64,000 bases of DNA from Halobacillus ihumii (GTDB taxonomy: Bacteria > Bacillota > Bacilli > Bacillales > Halobacillaceae). The stretch covers positions 1 to 64,000 of the forward strand of contig NZ_CACVAO010000001.1 of assembly GCF_902726645.1 (NCBI RefSeq), in the 5' to 3' direction. A program made the translations under genes and the position numbers. Positions 38,513-47,037 of this stretch are shown here, in pieces (the first letter of the stretch is position 1; every line of letters begins with the position of its first letter). Under the pieces are notes generated by a model. It did no database searches, was not told the origin of the DNA, and worked only from the letters and a program-made list of their open reading frames with translations.

Positions 38513-40906
38513 TCATTTTTGAATTTTGACTCGTTTCAAACGTAATGAATTACTTACAACACTTACTGAGCTAAATGCCATTGCTGCTCCTGCTAACCAT
38601 GGAGCTAGTAATCCGGCAGCTGCAATAGGAATACCAGCTGAATTATAAAACAAGGCCCAGAATAAATTTTGGCGAATATTCTTCATCGTTTTTGTACTAA
38701 GTTCAATCGCCTTAGCAATTAAATTCAGATCACCACCTAAGATGGTGAGATCAGCTGTTTCAATAGCTACATCAGTTCCTGTACCTATAGCGATCCCAAT
38801 ATCAGCAGTAGCGAGAGCTGGTGCATCATTAATGCCATCTCCCACCATTGCTACACGCTTGCCCTGCTGCTTGATTTGATCAATATGGTATGCCTTCTCT
38901 TCAGGGACGACTCCAGCTATAACGCGATCAATTCCCACTTCCTCAGCGATAGCCTGAGCTGTTCTTTCGTTGTCACCCGTTAACATAATCAATTCCAAAC
39001 CCAAGCTTTTTAATGTCGTTAAAGCTTCTTTTGACTCTGGTTTTACTTGGTCGGCGACGGCGATTACACCTGCTGTTTCATTATTAACAGCAATTAGCAT
39101 AGCCGTTTTCCCTTGAGACTCCCATTGTTCCATCGTTGTTTCATACTTGGAAAAATCAATTCGTTCTTTCTCCATTAATTTTCTTGTTCCCACGAGAACT
39201 CGTTCGTCTTGAATGTCAGCTGTAATACCATATCCAGGTATAGCTTCGAACTGATCTACTTGCAGCAGTTCACTATTGTTTGCGCGACCATATTTCACAA
39301 TTGCATCTGCAAGAGGATGTTCTGATTGAGCCTCCGCGCTCACTAACAGGTTAAGAACTCGTTCATTCTCCTTAAGAAAATCGGTTACCTCTGGTTCCCC
39401 TTTGGTAATAGTTCCAGTTTTATCAAAAACAATGGTTTCAAGCTTGTGGGTCGTCTCGAGATATTCGCCGCCTTTATATAAGATCCCCATTTCAGCACCT
39501 TTCCCCGTACCTACCATAACAGAAGTTGGTGTGGCTAAGCCAAGAGCACAAGGGCAAGCGATAACTAACACAGCGATGGACGCTTCAAGTGCTAAAGCTA
39601 AGTCACCCGGGCTGATCACAGTAATCCAAAGGATAAAGGTTAACGCGGCAATTCCAACAACAATCGGCACAAAATATCCTGAAATGATATCAGCCAGTCG
39701 CTGAATCGGTGCCTTAGAACCTTGGGCCTCTTCTACAACTTTTATAATATTGGACAGTGCAGTATCTTTACCCACCTTGGTTGTTCTCATCCGGACCGTT
39801 CCATTTTTGTTAATCGTTGATCCAATAACCTGGTCATTTATTGACTTTTCTACAGGAAGAGACTCCCCGGTAATCATGGATTCATCTGCAGTAGTTCTGC
39901 CTTCCACAATGATTCCATCGACTGGGAATTTTTCTCCTGGCTTAACGAGTACAAGATCATCAACTTGAACTTGATCAACAGGTAGACTGATTTCTTTTCC
40001 ATTTTTCAGTACTGTGGCTTCTTTAGCCTGAAGGTTTAATAGTCCTGAAATCGCCTGGGTAGTACGCCCTTTTGCAACAGTTTCAAAATATTTACCTAAA
40101 AGGATTAGTGTAATTAAGACGGCGCTCGTTTCAAAGTAGAGATTAGGTACAACATTGGGATTAATTAAAAATCTAATCAATTCGGCTACACTATAGAAAT
40201 AAGCAGCACTAGTACCAAGCGCAACTAAAACGTCCATATTTGCTGTCTTGTTGGAAAGGTTTTTATACGCGCCTTTGTAAAACTGCCAACCGATGACAAA
40301 CTGAACGGGTGTTGCTAACGCTAATTGAAGCCATGGATTCATGAAAGCATGAGGCAATGGTAAACCGAACAAATGATCTGCCATCGTCATTAAAAGCGGT
40401 AGTGATAGTACAGCGGAAATCAGTAGTTTTATCCTTTGCTGTTTGATCTGCTGCTCTTTATGGGATTGCTTGCTTTCACGATCTCCACTAAGTTCCGCAT
40501 CATAACCTAATTTTTGTATTCGTGCGATGATATCCTCTATCTCCAATAATCCAGAGCGGTATTCCACCTGCCCTGTTTCATTGGCCAAGTTAACAGATGC
40601 CTGCTCGACTCCATCCATTTTGTTTAAAACTTTCTCGATTCTTGTTGAGCAGGCAGCACAGGTCATACCGGTAATATCCAGCTCAACGGTTTCTTTCTCA
40701 ACACCGTAACCAAGCTTATTGATTCGCTCCTCGATCATGTCAGGATCAGTTTGACTAGGGTCATATTGAATGGTGGCGTTTTCCATAGCTAAATTGACTT
40801 GCGCCTCGATTCCTTCTGTTTTGTTAAGTACCTTTTCTATTCTTGTAGAACAGGCGGCGCAGGTCATGCCGGTAATTCCGACATTTATTTTCTTTTGTTC
40901 ACTCAC
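38513..40906 (-). CDS. copA: Copper-exporting P1B-type ATPase CopA
   Basis: A 797-residue Cu(I) exporter. Two N-terminal HMA domains each carry [17 protein letters not shown] (first CxxC at residues 16-19). Membrane helices follow, with the transport CPC in [19 protein letters not shown] is the actuator motif, [11 protein letters not shown] holds the phosphorylated Asp, and [10 protein letters not shown] is the hinge. The two HMA copies share an identical 17-residue stretch around the metal site. It is expressed with csoR 19 bases upstream and copZ downstream. Confidence 0.97.
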   Translation of the reverse strand: MSEQKKINVGITGMTCAACSTRIEKVLNKTEGIEAQVNLAMENATIQYDPSQTDPDMIEERINKLGYGVEKETVELDITGMTCAACSTRIEKVLNKMDGVEQASVNLANETGQVEYRSGLLEIEDIIARIQKLGYDAELSGDRESKQSHKEQQIKQQRIKLLISAVLSLPLLMTMADHLFGLPLPHAFMNPWLQLALATPVQFVIGWQFYKGAYKNLSNKTANMDVLVALGTSAAYFYSVAELIRFLINPNVVPNLYFETSAVLITLILLGKYFETVAKGRTTQAISGLLNLQAKEATVLKNGKEISLPVDQVQVDDLVLVKPGEKFPVDGIIVEGRTTADESMITGESLPVEKSINDQVIGSTINKNGTVRMRTTKVGKDTALSNIIKVVEEAQGSKAPIQRLADIISGYFVPIVVGIAALTFILWITVISPGDLALALEASIAVLVIACPCALGLATPTSVMVGTGKGAEMGILYKGGEYLETTHKLETIVFDKTGTITKGEPEVTDFLKENERVLNLLVSAEAQSEHPLADAIVKYGRANNSELLQVDQFEAIPGYGITADIQDERVLVGTRKLMEKERIDFSKYETTMEQWESQGKTAMLIAVNNETAGVIAVADQVKPESKEALTTLKSLGLELIMLTGDNERTAQAIAEEVGIDRVIAGVVPEEKAYHIDQIKQQGKRVAMVGDGINDAPALATADIGIAIGTGTDVAIETADLTILGGDLNLIAKAIELSTKTMKNIRQNLFWALFYNSAGIPIAAAGLLAPWLAGAAMAFSSVSVVSNSLRLKRVKIQK

Positions 40907-40925
40907 GAGCCATCCCCCCTTTTTT

Positions 40926-41243
40926 TTACTTGGAGAACTGCTGAATAACTTTCATTAGCTCATCAATAGCTTCTTCGCCTTCACCCTTTTTTATGGCACC
41001 GGCAACGCAATGATGGGTGTGTCTTTCTAACAAGGAATACCCTACCTTGTTTAAGGCATTATTTATAGCTGAAATTTGTACAAGGACATCCACACAATAG
41101 CGATCATTTTCTACCATCTTTTGGATGCCCCGTACTTGACCTTCAATTCGTTTCAGACGATTGATAACAGCCTGTTTTTCATCATCTGTCCTTGGAGTTA
41201 ATGGTTGTTTTCCACTATTTTCAGGTAATGTATGCTCATCCAT
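40926..41243 (-). CDS. csoR: Copper-sensing repressor CsoR
   Basis: A 105-residue all-helical repressor. The Cu(I) ligands C50, H75 and C79 have the x-His-Cys spacing of B. subtilis CsoR (C45, H70, C74). The [11 protein letters not shown] segment is the family signature. It releases DNA when copper binds. It heads the csoR-copA-copZ operon and probably also controls the divergent genes; operator-like sites lie on both sides of the intergenic region. Confidence 0.95.
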   Translation of the reverse strand: MDEHTLPENSGKQPLTPRTDDEKQAVINRLKRIEGQVRGIQKMVENDRYCVDVLVQISAINNALNKVGYSLLERHTHHCVAGAIKKGEGEEAIDELMKVIQQFSK

Positions 41244-41274
41244 TTATGACGCTCCTTTCTTATCTACATATAAT

Positions 41275-41291
41275 ATACCCCATACAGGTAT
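41275..41291 (-). promoter_or_regulatory. CsoR-like operator in the csoR-copA-copZ promoter
   Basis: ATACCCCATACAGGTAT on the plus strand. Read on the minus strand it fills the spacer between TTGACT and TATATT (18 bases apart), so a bound repressor would block the promoter. It closely resembles the site at 41346-41362. Confidence 0.65.
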
Positions 41292-41345
41292 TATCAGTCA
41301 ACAAATTAAAACTATGTATTTTAATGACTATTGAAGTTTAACTTA

Positions 41346-41362
41346 ATACTGATACGGGGTAT
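41346..41362 (+). promoter_or_regulatory. Second CsoR-like operator, before the DUF4396 gene
   Basis: ATACTGATACGGGGTAT; its reverse complement ATACCCCGTATCAGTAT differs from the 41275 site in four of 17 positions. It overlaps the likely -10 (TATATA at 41360). This suggests joint control of both divergent copper units. Confidence 0.6.
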
Positions 41363-41395
41363 ATAAACATCGTAAGTCAGATGAGAGGTGATTAG

Positions 41396-42052
41396 ATGTT
41401 AGAGGTTATTTCATGGATCGCATTAGGAATAGGAGTGATAAGTTCCTTAATTGTTATCATGGATATTATCAAACATCCACAAATGATGACAATCATGAAT
41501 GTAGTATGGCCCATTAATGGTTTATTCTTTGGGCCTTTCGCTTTATGGACTTATTTTAAATGGGGGCGGCTAAAAGCTAAAAACCTCGAACTCGAGGACA
41601 ATCGAGGCAGATCCGCAAAGGTATTCGTGTCCACAAGTCATTGTTCAGCAGGCTGTACCTTGGGGGATGCTGTAGGTGTACCCATTGTTGCTTTAACAGC
41701 CATGACTATTGCAGGGTCAACTTTATTTGCTCATTATACAGTTGAATTTATTTTAGCCTATGTGTTCGGTATTATTTTTCAATTTTATGCGATCTATCCA
41801 ATGAATAAAAAGCAGGGTATCATAGGATCGATAAAAGAAGCAATTAAGGCCGATTCCTTTTCTTTACTTGCATTTGAAATAGGCATGTTCGGATGGATGG
41901 CCATTGTTCATTTCTTGATTTTTACGGAACCTCCAAAGCCAAATCAACCTACTTACTGGTTTATGATGCAAATTGCCATGGTTTTAGGGTTTCTAACTAG
42001 CTACCCTGCCAATTGGTTATTAGTTAAAAGAGGAATTAAAGAAGAAATGTAG
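41396..42052 (+). CDS. DUF4396 integral membrane protein, copper-regulon member
   Basis: A 218-residue membrane protein with about six hydrophobic segments. Between the second and third lies the diagnostic STSHCSAGCTLGD loop, whose His and two Cys could bind a soft metal. The pattern fits DUF4396, a family of unknown function. It is divergent from csoR, preceded by a CsoR-like operator and GAGAGGTG ribosome-binding site, and followed 58 bases later by a Cys-rich copper-binding protein. I infer a role in copper handling, possibly transport or membrane storage. Confidence 0.8.
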   Translation: MLEVISWIALGIGVISSLIVIMDIIKHPQMMTIMNVVWPINGLFFGPFALWTYFKWGRLKAKNLELEDNRGRSAKVFVSTSHCSAGCTLGDAVGVPIVALTAMTIAGSTLFAHYTVEFILAYVFGIIFQFYAIYPMNKKQGIIGSIKEAIKADSFSLLAFEIGMFGWMAIVHFLIFTEPPKPNQPTYWFMMQIAMVLGFLTSYPANWLLVKRGIKEEM

Positions 42053-42110
42053 TTTTAATTTTTCTAAGTAGGATATAGTAATACAAAACATACTATAGGA
42101 GGGTATCTTA

Positions 42111-42440
42111 ATGAGTCACCAACAATACCAAAGTTTAATTGAAGTACTTCATGAATGTATGGAAGCTTGTAATCATTGTTTTAGCTCATGCCTTAAGGAA
42201 GATCACGTAAAAGCAATGAGTGAATGTATTCGAAAAGATCGTGAATGTGCTGATATTTGCTCGTTTTTTGAACAGTCCCTCACACGAAATACACCTTATG
42301 TAAAAGAAATCGCACATCTTTGTATTGCAGCTTGCCGTGATTGTGGAGAGGAATGTGCTAAACACGACCACGATCATTGTCAGGCGTGTTCAGAGGCATG
42401 TAGAAAGTGTGCGGATGAGTGTGAGAAGCTCGTTTCATAA
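42111..42440 (+). CDS. Four-helix bundle copper-binding protein (DUF326/Csp type)
   Basis: A 109-residue helical protein rich in Cys (about 15) and His, with repeated C-x3-C and C-x2-C spacings along helices (CMEACNHCFSSC, CIRKDRECADIC, CIAACRDCGEEC, CQACSEACRKCADEC). Proteins of this type, like methanotroph Csp, store many Cu(I) ions inside the bundle. There is no export signal, so it would act in the cytoplasm. AGGAGGGTATCTT precedes ATG 42111. Position beside the csoR regulon supports the copper role. Confidence 0.88.
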   Translation: MSHQQYQSLIEVLHECMEACNHCFSSCLKEDHVKAMSECIRKDRECADICSFFEQSLTRNTPYVKEIAHLCIAACRDCGEECAKHDHDHCQACSEACRKCADECEKLVS

Positions 42441-42445
42441 GAGTT

Positions 42446-42484
42446 AAAAATCTGACAGGAAAATACGACCCTGTCAGATTTTTT
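42446..42484 (+). terminator. Terminator of the copper-storage gene
   Basis: AAAATCTGACAGG / CCTGTCAGATTTT stem with an 11-nt loop and T run. Nothing further is recognisable from here to 42598. Confidence 0.88.
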
Positions 42485-42598
42485 ACCGAGAACACCTGAG
42501 GAAGCTGTTTTTAATTGATTGCTGTCAGCGACCGCGATCCAAAATGGTGTTCGAATGAACGCTGACAACCTCTGCTTCAGGACCACCAAGACTTATCT

Positions 42599-43462
42599 CT
42601 AATCATGTTTTATAACAGTTTGGCCATCTGATTGTACGACTTTACCTTCTTTCATGAGCTTCCCAAGGGCTCTTTTAAAAGCTGATTTACTAATATGGAA
42701 AGTGTCTCTGATTTCATCGGGCTGGCTTTTATCGGTGTACGGCATTACGCCGTCATGTTCAACTAGATAATCGTATATTTGTTCCGCATCAGGGTCCATA
42801 CTATACTGTTTTAAAGGCCGTAATGAAAGATTTAAAGTACCATCATCTTTCACATCGATTACTCGTCCTTCTATAGTTTCGCCTAATCGGGGTTCGACTT
42901 TCCGTTCAAAAGGGTGAATAAATCCACGATAACCTTCTTCTGTAAGAACAAAAGAACCAGCTTTAGTAGATCGATAAACACGACCTACAATGGTTTCATT
43001 TACTAAAGTTTTTGGAGCAATAGTAAGGTCCTCTAGTACTTCCCCTTCTGAAATGGGTTCTGCGAAAACTCTTCCTTTCTTATCTTTCTCTAAACTTACA
43101 AATAACCAATCTCCTGTTTTGGGCCAGGCACCTTTCAGTGCCGGCAAGTGGTCTTTGGACACAAGGAACTCTTTATCCACTCCAATGTTCACGAACGCAC
43201 CCAGGTTACTCACCACTTCTTCTACCTCTGCCCAGCCATAGGTGTCTAAACGGACTTCAGGCAAAAACATTGTTGCAGTCAGCGCCTTATTTCTGTTCGC
43301 ATAAACAAAAACGGTTACACTTTCTCCTACTTCCTCAATTTCTTTATTTACTTGATCATGTGGAAGTAAAACTTCTTCCTCATCTTTGCTGATTATAAAT
43401 CCTTCAGCTATCCTTTTTGCTACGTTCATGGATTGGATTGTACCAATTATAGACTCTTTCAT
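42599..43462 (-). CDS. cvfB: CvfB-type S1 RNA-binding protein (YitL-like)
   Basis: A 287-residue protein with S1-like domains (AEVEEVVSNLGAFVNIGVDKEFLV and VNETIVGRVYRSTKAGSFVLTEEGYRGFIHPFE, GETIEGRVIDVKDDGTLNLSLRP) and a C-terminal winged helix (RDTFHISKSAFKRALGKLMKEGKV). This three-S1-plus-WH build is that of CvfB of staphylococci, which binds RNA and affects virulence gene expression there, and YitL in Bacillus. The exact targets here are unknown. Confidence 0.9.
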   Translation of the reverse strand: MKESIIGTIQSMNVAKRIAEGFIISKDEEEVLLPHDQVNKEIEEVGESVTVFVYANRNKALTATMFLPEVRLDTYGWAEVEEVVSNLGAFVNIGVDKEFLVSKDHLPALKGAWPKTGDWLFVSLEKDKKGRVFAEPISEGEVLEDLTIAPKTLVNETIVGRVYRSTKAGSFVLTEEGYRGFIHPFERKVEPRLGETIEGRVIDVKDDGTLNLSLRPLKQYSMDPDAEQIYDYLVEHDGVMPYTDKSQPDEIRDTFHISKSAFKRALGKLMKEGKVVQSDGQTVIKHD

Positions 43463-43521
43463 ATCTACACCTGCTTTTCCATTCTGTTTTTTTAGTTCAG
43501 AACCTACGCATATCGAAATAG

Positions 43522-44526
43522 TTATTTCTCTCTTTCAGCTATATAGTCTGCCAGTAGCTGGTAAGACCGTTTCTTGGCGTTAAAATCAAAGATATTCGTA
43601 ATAATAAGAAATTCATCAGTTTGATAATCATTTTTTAATCTTAAAAGCTCTTGATAAACTTTCTCCGGCGTACCAATAATCGCTCTTTGCCGATTACGTG
43701 TTATTTTTTCAAGTTCCCTGGCTGTAAAGGTATGATTCTTTACTTCTTCTATAGAGGGGACGCGAGTTTCCAACCCCTTCTCTACTTGTAAAAGCCACAT
43801 ATCCTGACTCAACGCAAGTTCTTCTGCCTCTTTCATTGTCTCGGCACAAACAACGAATACACACGCATTTACTTTTGGATGTTGTAACCCTTCTGAAGGT
43901 TTAAACTTTTCACGATATTCAGTCAGAGCCTCAACAGCATGTGCAGGATTAATAAAGTGTCCAAATGTAAAACCTGTCCCATTAATAGCCGCGTGTCTTG
44001 CTCCGCGTTCAGAGAGGCCCAATACCCAAATATCAGGATTAGTCGTTGTATGAGGTCGAGCTGAAACTCCATAGTAGTCGTGTGTTTTTGGTATGGTGCC
44101 ATTCAAAAACCATTGTAATTCCTTCACCTGTCTCGAAAAAGAACTTAACGGTTTATTCACCCCATCTGTTAGCGCTGCTCTCGTTCTCTGACCTCCCCCA
44201 GGTGATCGGCCTAATCCTAAATCAATCCGGCCAGGAAATAAAGCTTCCAATACTTTAAAAGTTTCGGCTACCTTGAGCGGGCTGTATTGCGGTAAGAGAA
44301 CGCCACCGGAGCCAAGGCGGATTCTAGAAGTTTGAGAAGCTATTCTGGTTATCATAATTTCAGGAGAACTAACAGCTAAGCCATTTGTGTTGTGATGTTC
44401 AGCAACCCAGTACCTATGATATCCCAGTGACTCTGCCCATTGAGCCAATTCGATGGAATGCTGCAGTGCATCTTCAGCTGTTTGGCCCTTTGAGATCGGA
44501 CTTTGGTCTAGCACACTTAACTTCAT
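43522..44526 (-). CDS. Luciferase-like (LLM-class) flavin monooxygenase
   Basis: A 334-residue TIM-barrel flavoprotein. N-terminal LSVLDQSPISKG, then YHRYWVAEHHNTNGLAVSSPEI and SRIRLGSGGVLLPQYSPLKVAETF are the marks of the single-chain LLM family found widely in Bacillus. It should use reduced FMN and oxygen; the substrate is unknown. A PadR-like regulator lies 57 bases upstream in the same direction, with a 12-bp palindrome between them. Confidence 0.88.
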   Translation of the reverse strand: MKLSVLDQSPISKGQTAEDALQHSIELAQWAESLGYHRYWVAEHHNTNGLAVSSPEIMITRIASQTSRIRLGSGGVLLPQYSPLKVAETFKVLEALFPGRIDLGLGRSPGGGQRTRAALTDGVNKPLSSFSRQVKELQWFLNGTIPKTHDYYGVSARPHTTTNPDIWVLGLSERGARHAAINGTGFTFGHFINPAHAVEALTEYREKFKPSEGLQHPKVNACVFVVCAETMKEAEELALSQDMWLLQVEKGLETRVPSIEEVKNHTFTARELEKITRNRQRAIIGTPEKVYQELLRLKNDYQTDEFLIITNIFDFNAKKRSYQLLADYIAEREK

Positions 44527-44551
44527 AATGATTCCCCTTTTATTTCTTTAC

Positions 44552-44563
44552 ACTAGTACTAGT
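44552..44563 (-). promoter_or_regulatory. Palindrome ACTAGTACTAGT before the LLM oxidoreductase
   Basis: A perfect 12-bp dyad with an internal repeat sits in the 57-base gap between the PadR-like gene and the oxidoreductase. It is a candidate operator; no regulator binding is proven. Confidence 0.4.
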
Positions 44564-44583
44564 ATGTACGGGTATATTTCATT

Positions 44584-44964
44584 CTACTGATAAACTTCGT
44601 TCATTATCTGATGTAAAATAGCCAATTGTTCTTCGAATAAAATTTTGTATCGTTTCTTTAGTACATCAAATTCTTCTTTCCCTTCATCTGTTAAGGAATA
44701 CCAATAGACTTTCTGGCGTTTTTTTTCATATGATTTATAACCGTCTTTCCTATGAAGGAGACCTTCTTCCGTCATATCATGCAACGTATCAAGTAAAGTT
44801 GACGGGGCCGGAATCCAATTGTTTGTTAACTTATGAAATTCTTCTTTAAAATGTTCGCTAATCATTGGTTGACGAACTTGCAGCAAATGCATAATATAAA
44901 ACTTAGTGAATTGAGCTGCACTCATATTTAAAGCGAATTTTTTCGGGTTATTTTTATGCGACAA
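44584..44964 (-). CDS. PadR-like transcriptional regulator
   Basis: A 126-residue winged-helix protein: TKFYIMHLLQVRQPMISEHFKEEFHKL, WIPAPSTLLDTLHDMTEEGLLHRKDG and the wing YWYSLTDEGKEEFDVLKKRY, followed by a short dimerisation helix, as in PadR. It precedes the flavin monooxygenase gene and probably controls it. ATG 44964 is followed by a basic N-terminus (SHKNNPKK). Confidence 0.78.
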   Translation of the reverse strand: MSHKNNPKKFALNMSAAQFTKFYIMHLLQVRQPMISEHFKEEFHKLTNNWIPAPSTLLDTLHDMTEEGLLHRKDGYKSYEKKRQKVYWYSLTDEGKEEFDVLKKRYKILFEEQLAILHQIMNEVYQ

Positions 44965-45093
44965 TGCAACCTCACCCCTTTTGTGTTATACATTCATTTT
45001 ATAATAAAAAGGAGTGGGTTTGTCTACTAATAAGGACATTTGTTCGGTTATTGATATGTTTTTTATTTTACGTTTCGGAGTTGCTACTAAGTA

Positions 45094-45609
45094 TCAATCA
45101 AGAGTCGTTAAAATGTTCATAAAAGTGTTCACGTTTTTTCGATTTTGAAGAATAATTATTTGTGCGTGATGACAATGTTGTTCTATTGCCGTTATAGCTT
45201 TGACCTTTTTTGTATTTGGATAGTCCCATACATATTTAAGAAATGACAGCTCCATCCGTTCAGGGCAGCCTGGTGCGAGATCTACTCGCGTTCTCCCTAT
45301 ATGTCTCAACCAGCGTGTAAGGACACTGCGTAAACAAACATATCGATTAATATTTAGAAAAATAATGATATCAGCCAGCTGTAATCTTGGCTCCCATACA
45401 CCACTATAGTTCCCTTCAATCACCCATTCTTTCTTTTGCAGGTACATATCTTGTTTCTCAGCTAATTCCTCCAGGGTAGATTCTTTCCATCCTGGTTTCC
45501 AAAATAGCCGATCCATATGTACAACACTGTATTGAAAAGCCTGACCGATTTGCTTTGCTAAGGTAGATTTTCCTGATCCAGCTGAACCAATGATAGCAAC
45601 TCGCTTCAT
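45094..45609 (-). CDS. P-loop kinase-like protein (FlaR/topology-modulation type)
   Basis: A 171-residue P-loop NTPase with Walker A GSAGSGKSTL at residues 8-17 and HMDRLFWKPGW shortly after, as in proteins annotated as DNA topology modulation protein FlaR; the annotation is historical and these look like small-molecule kinases. ATG 45609 is chosen because GGAGGGG lies about 6 bases upstream; 45624 is the longer alternative. It stands alone. Confidence 0.75.
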   Translation of the reverse strand: MKRVAIIGSAGSGKSTLAKQIGQAFQYSVVHMDRLFWKPGWKESTLEELAEKQDMYLQKKEWVIEGNYSGVWEPRLQLADIIIFLNINRYVCLRSVLTRWLRHIGRTRVDLAPGCPERMELSFLKYVWDYPNTKKVKAITAIEQHCHHAQIIILQNRKNVNTFMNILTTLD

Positions 45610-45804
45610 CTTGTTCCCCTCCATGTAATTAGAATGACACGGCGCTAACTTATACTTATCATTTGCTTAGAAGATTGCACTCACAAGTTCATATACTCTT
45701 ACATAGTTTATCAGTATCTGCATTGTAATAAAAGAAATGTCGTTTTTTGAAACTTATGACACTAACCTTTCGTCTATAGTAATGAAACCATTCATTTTTG
45801 CAAG

Positions 45805-45837
45805 AAAAAAACTCACCATTGTGGGGGCAATAGTGAG
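45805..45837 (-). terminator. Terminator of the LysM-3D gene
   Basis: On the minus strand CTCACTATTG / CAATGGTGAG (one G-T pair) with a 6-nt loop, then TTTTTTT. Confidence 0.85.
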
Positions 45838-45880
45838 CTTTTCTCCTTGACTTTCTATTTAATTAAGATCGCTTTTTTAC

Positions 45881-46720
45881 TTATTCACTTAGAACCTTTA
45901 CAGTTACACTTTGTCTTCCAAAGTTTAATGCATCTTGACGGTTTGGCATATATACATCAATGCGATTTCCGTCAATTGCTCCACCAGTATCACCGGCAAT
46001 AGCCACTCCATAACCTTCAACATACACTTTAGAACCTAATGGTATAACATCCGGATCTACAGCGATTACTTTCTGGTTAGGATTTGCATTAAGATCGATA
46101 CCTGTTGCCGTTACACCACTGCAGCCTGTGCAATTAGCCGTATAAGCTGTTGCTTCTGCCGTGAATTCCTTAACTACGTCATTACTGGAAGATTGTTCAC
46201 TGGACTGTTCTGCTTCAGCTGTAGTGTTTACTGGCTCAGCCTCTGGTGCTTCTTCCTGTTCAGGTGCCGGAGCTTCTTTCTGTTCTGGTTCTGGTGCTGG
46301 AGCCGGTGCTTCTGCTTTTTCAGGAGCTGGCGCTGAAGCTGCCTGAGCTTTCACTGCAAATTGATCACCAGGATGAATGAGTGTGCTTGAAAGGTTGTTC
46401 CAAGCCATTAATTGGTCTACAGTTATGCTATATTTTTCAGAAATACCGTAAAGGGTATCTCCTGATTTAACTGTGTACGTCTTGGATGTTTCTACTGTAG
46501 CCTCACTATTACCTGATACGGTTAGTTTTTGGTTCGGAACAATTAAATTTGAATTTAAATTATTCCATTTCTTAAGTTGATCAACTGTTACATTTTTATC
46601 ATTAGATATACCCCAAAGAGTATCACCTTTATCGACTGTATATTCTTCAGCACTAACGGAAGTTGCAAATGCTCCTGTTAATGCAGCAGTAGCAGCTAGA
46701 GAGAAAACTGATTTTTTCAT
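45881..46720 (-). CDS. yocH: Secreted LysM and 3D-domain cell-wall protein (YocH-like)
   Basis: A 279-residue exported protein. A signal peptide (residues 1 to about 24, cleavage after SVSA) is followed by two LysM domains (YTVDKGDTLWGISNDKN and YTVKSGDTLYGISEKYS), a Pro/Ala/Glu-rich linker (EAPAPAPEPEQ) and a C-terminal 3D domain (ATAYTANC...GCSGVTATG, VIAVDPDVIPLGS, AGDTGGAIDGNRIDVY) whose Asp residues form the muralytic site. ATG 46720 is used; AGAGGAGG lies about 11 bases upstream. In B. subtilis yocH is controlled by WalR, and a WalR-like site occurs upstream here. Confidence 0.9.
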   Translation of the reverse strand: MKKSVFSLAATAALTGAFATSVSAEEYTVDKGDTLWGISNDKNVTVDQLKKWNNLNSNLIVPNQKLTVSGNSEATVETSKTYTVKSGDTLYGISEKYSITVDQLMAWNNLSSTLIHPGDQFAVKAQAASAPAPEKAEAPAPAPEPEQKEAPAPEQEEAPEAEPVNTTAEAEQSSEQSSSNDVVKEFTAEATAYTANCTGCSGVTATGIDLNANPNQKVIAVDPDVIPLGSKVYVEGYGVAIAGDTGGAIDGNRIDVYMPNRQDALNFGRQSVTVKVLSE

Positions 46721-46990
46721 AGATTTATGTCCTCCTCTTAATTGATGAGTTGTTTTAACCACAATTAAGATACTACCAGATATATAGATTTTTTTAAGAA
46801 CAAACAGCTAACAGTTTCTTTTCAACTGTGACACTTTTTTTGCACTGAAGTTACAAAGTAGGCATTTATCTCTATAAAATTACTATAATTTATATCTATT
46901 AGTCTTACAATGTCGAATAACGGGTCTCGTTTTATACTTTTCAATAGGAAAATTTAAATATTATTGAAGTGTCAACAGACTTTCCAAAGA
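46721..46990. other. Upstream region of the LysM-3D gene
   Basis: AT-rich stretch with no gene. It holds the WalR-like site below and several possible -10 sequences on the minus strand. I looked for a c-di-AMP riboswitch, common before wall-hydrolase genes, and did not see its conserved core. Confidence 0.4.
46839..46855 (-). promoter_or_regulatory. WalR-like site upstream of the LysM-3D gene
   Basis: On the minus strand TGTAAC-TTCAG-TGCAAA fits the WalR consensus TGTWAH-N5-TGTWAH with one mismatch. Short motif; weak on its own but consistent with yocH being a classic WalR target. Confidence 0.35.
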
Positions 46991-47024
46991 AAAAACCTGC
47001 TCCATTGTAGTGGAGCAGGTTTTT
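46991..47024. terminator. Terminator of the ABC-F gene
   Basis: Perfect 14-bp stem AAAAACCTGCTCCA / TGGAGCAGGTTTTT with a 6-nt loop, just after the minus-strand ABC-F gene. Confidence 0.88.
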
Positions 47025-47037
47025 TGTATGAAATCAT

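Noticed and set aside
42485..42598. Stretch between the copper-storage gene and cvfB
   Set aside because: Contains no frame, repeat or promoter that I could support.
46721..46990. Possible c-di-AMP riboswitch before the LysM-3D gene
   Set aside because: The conserved core sequences of that riboswitch were not found and no long paired structure with a terminator was seen.
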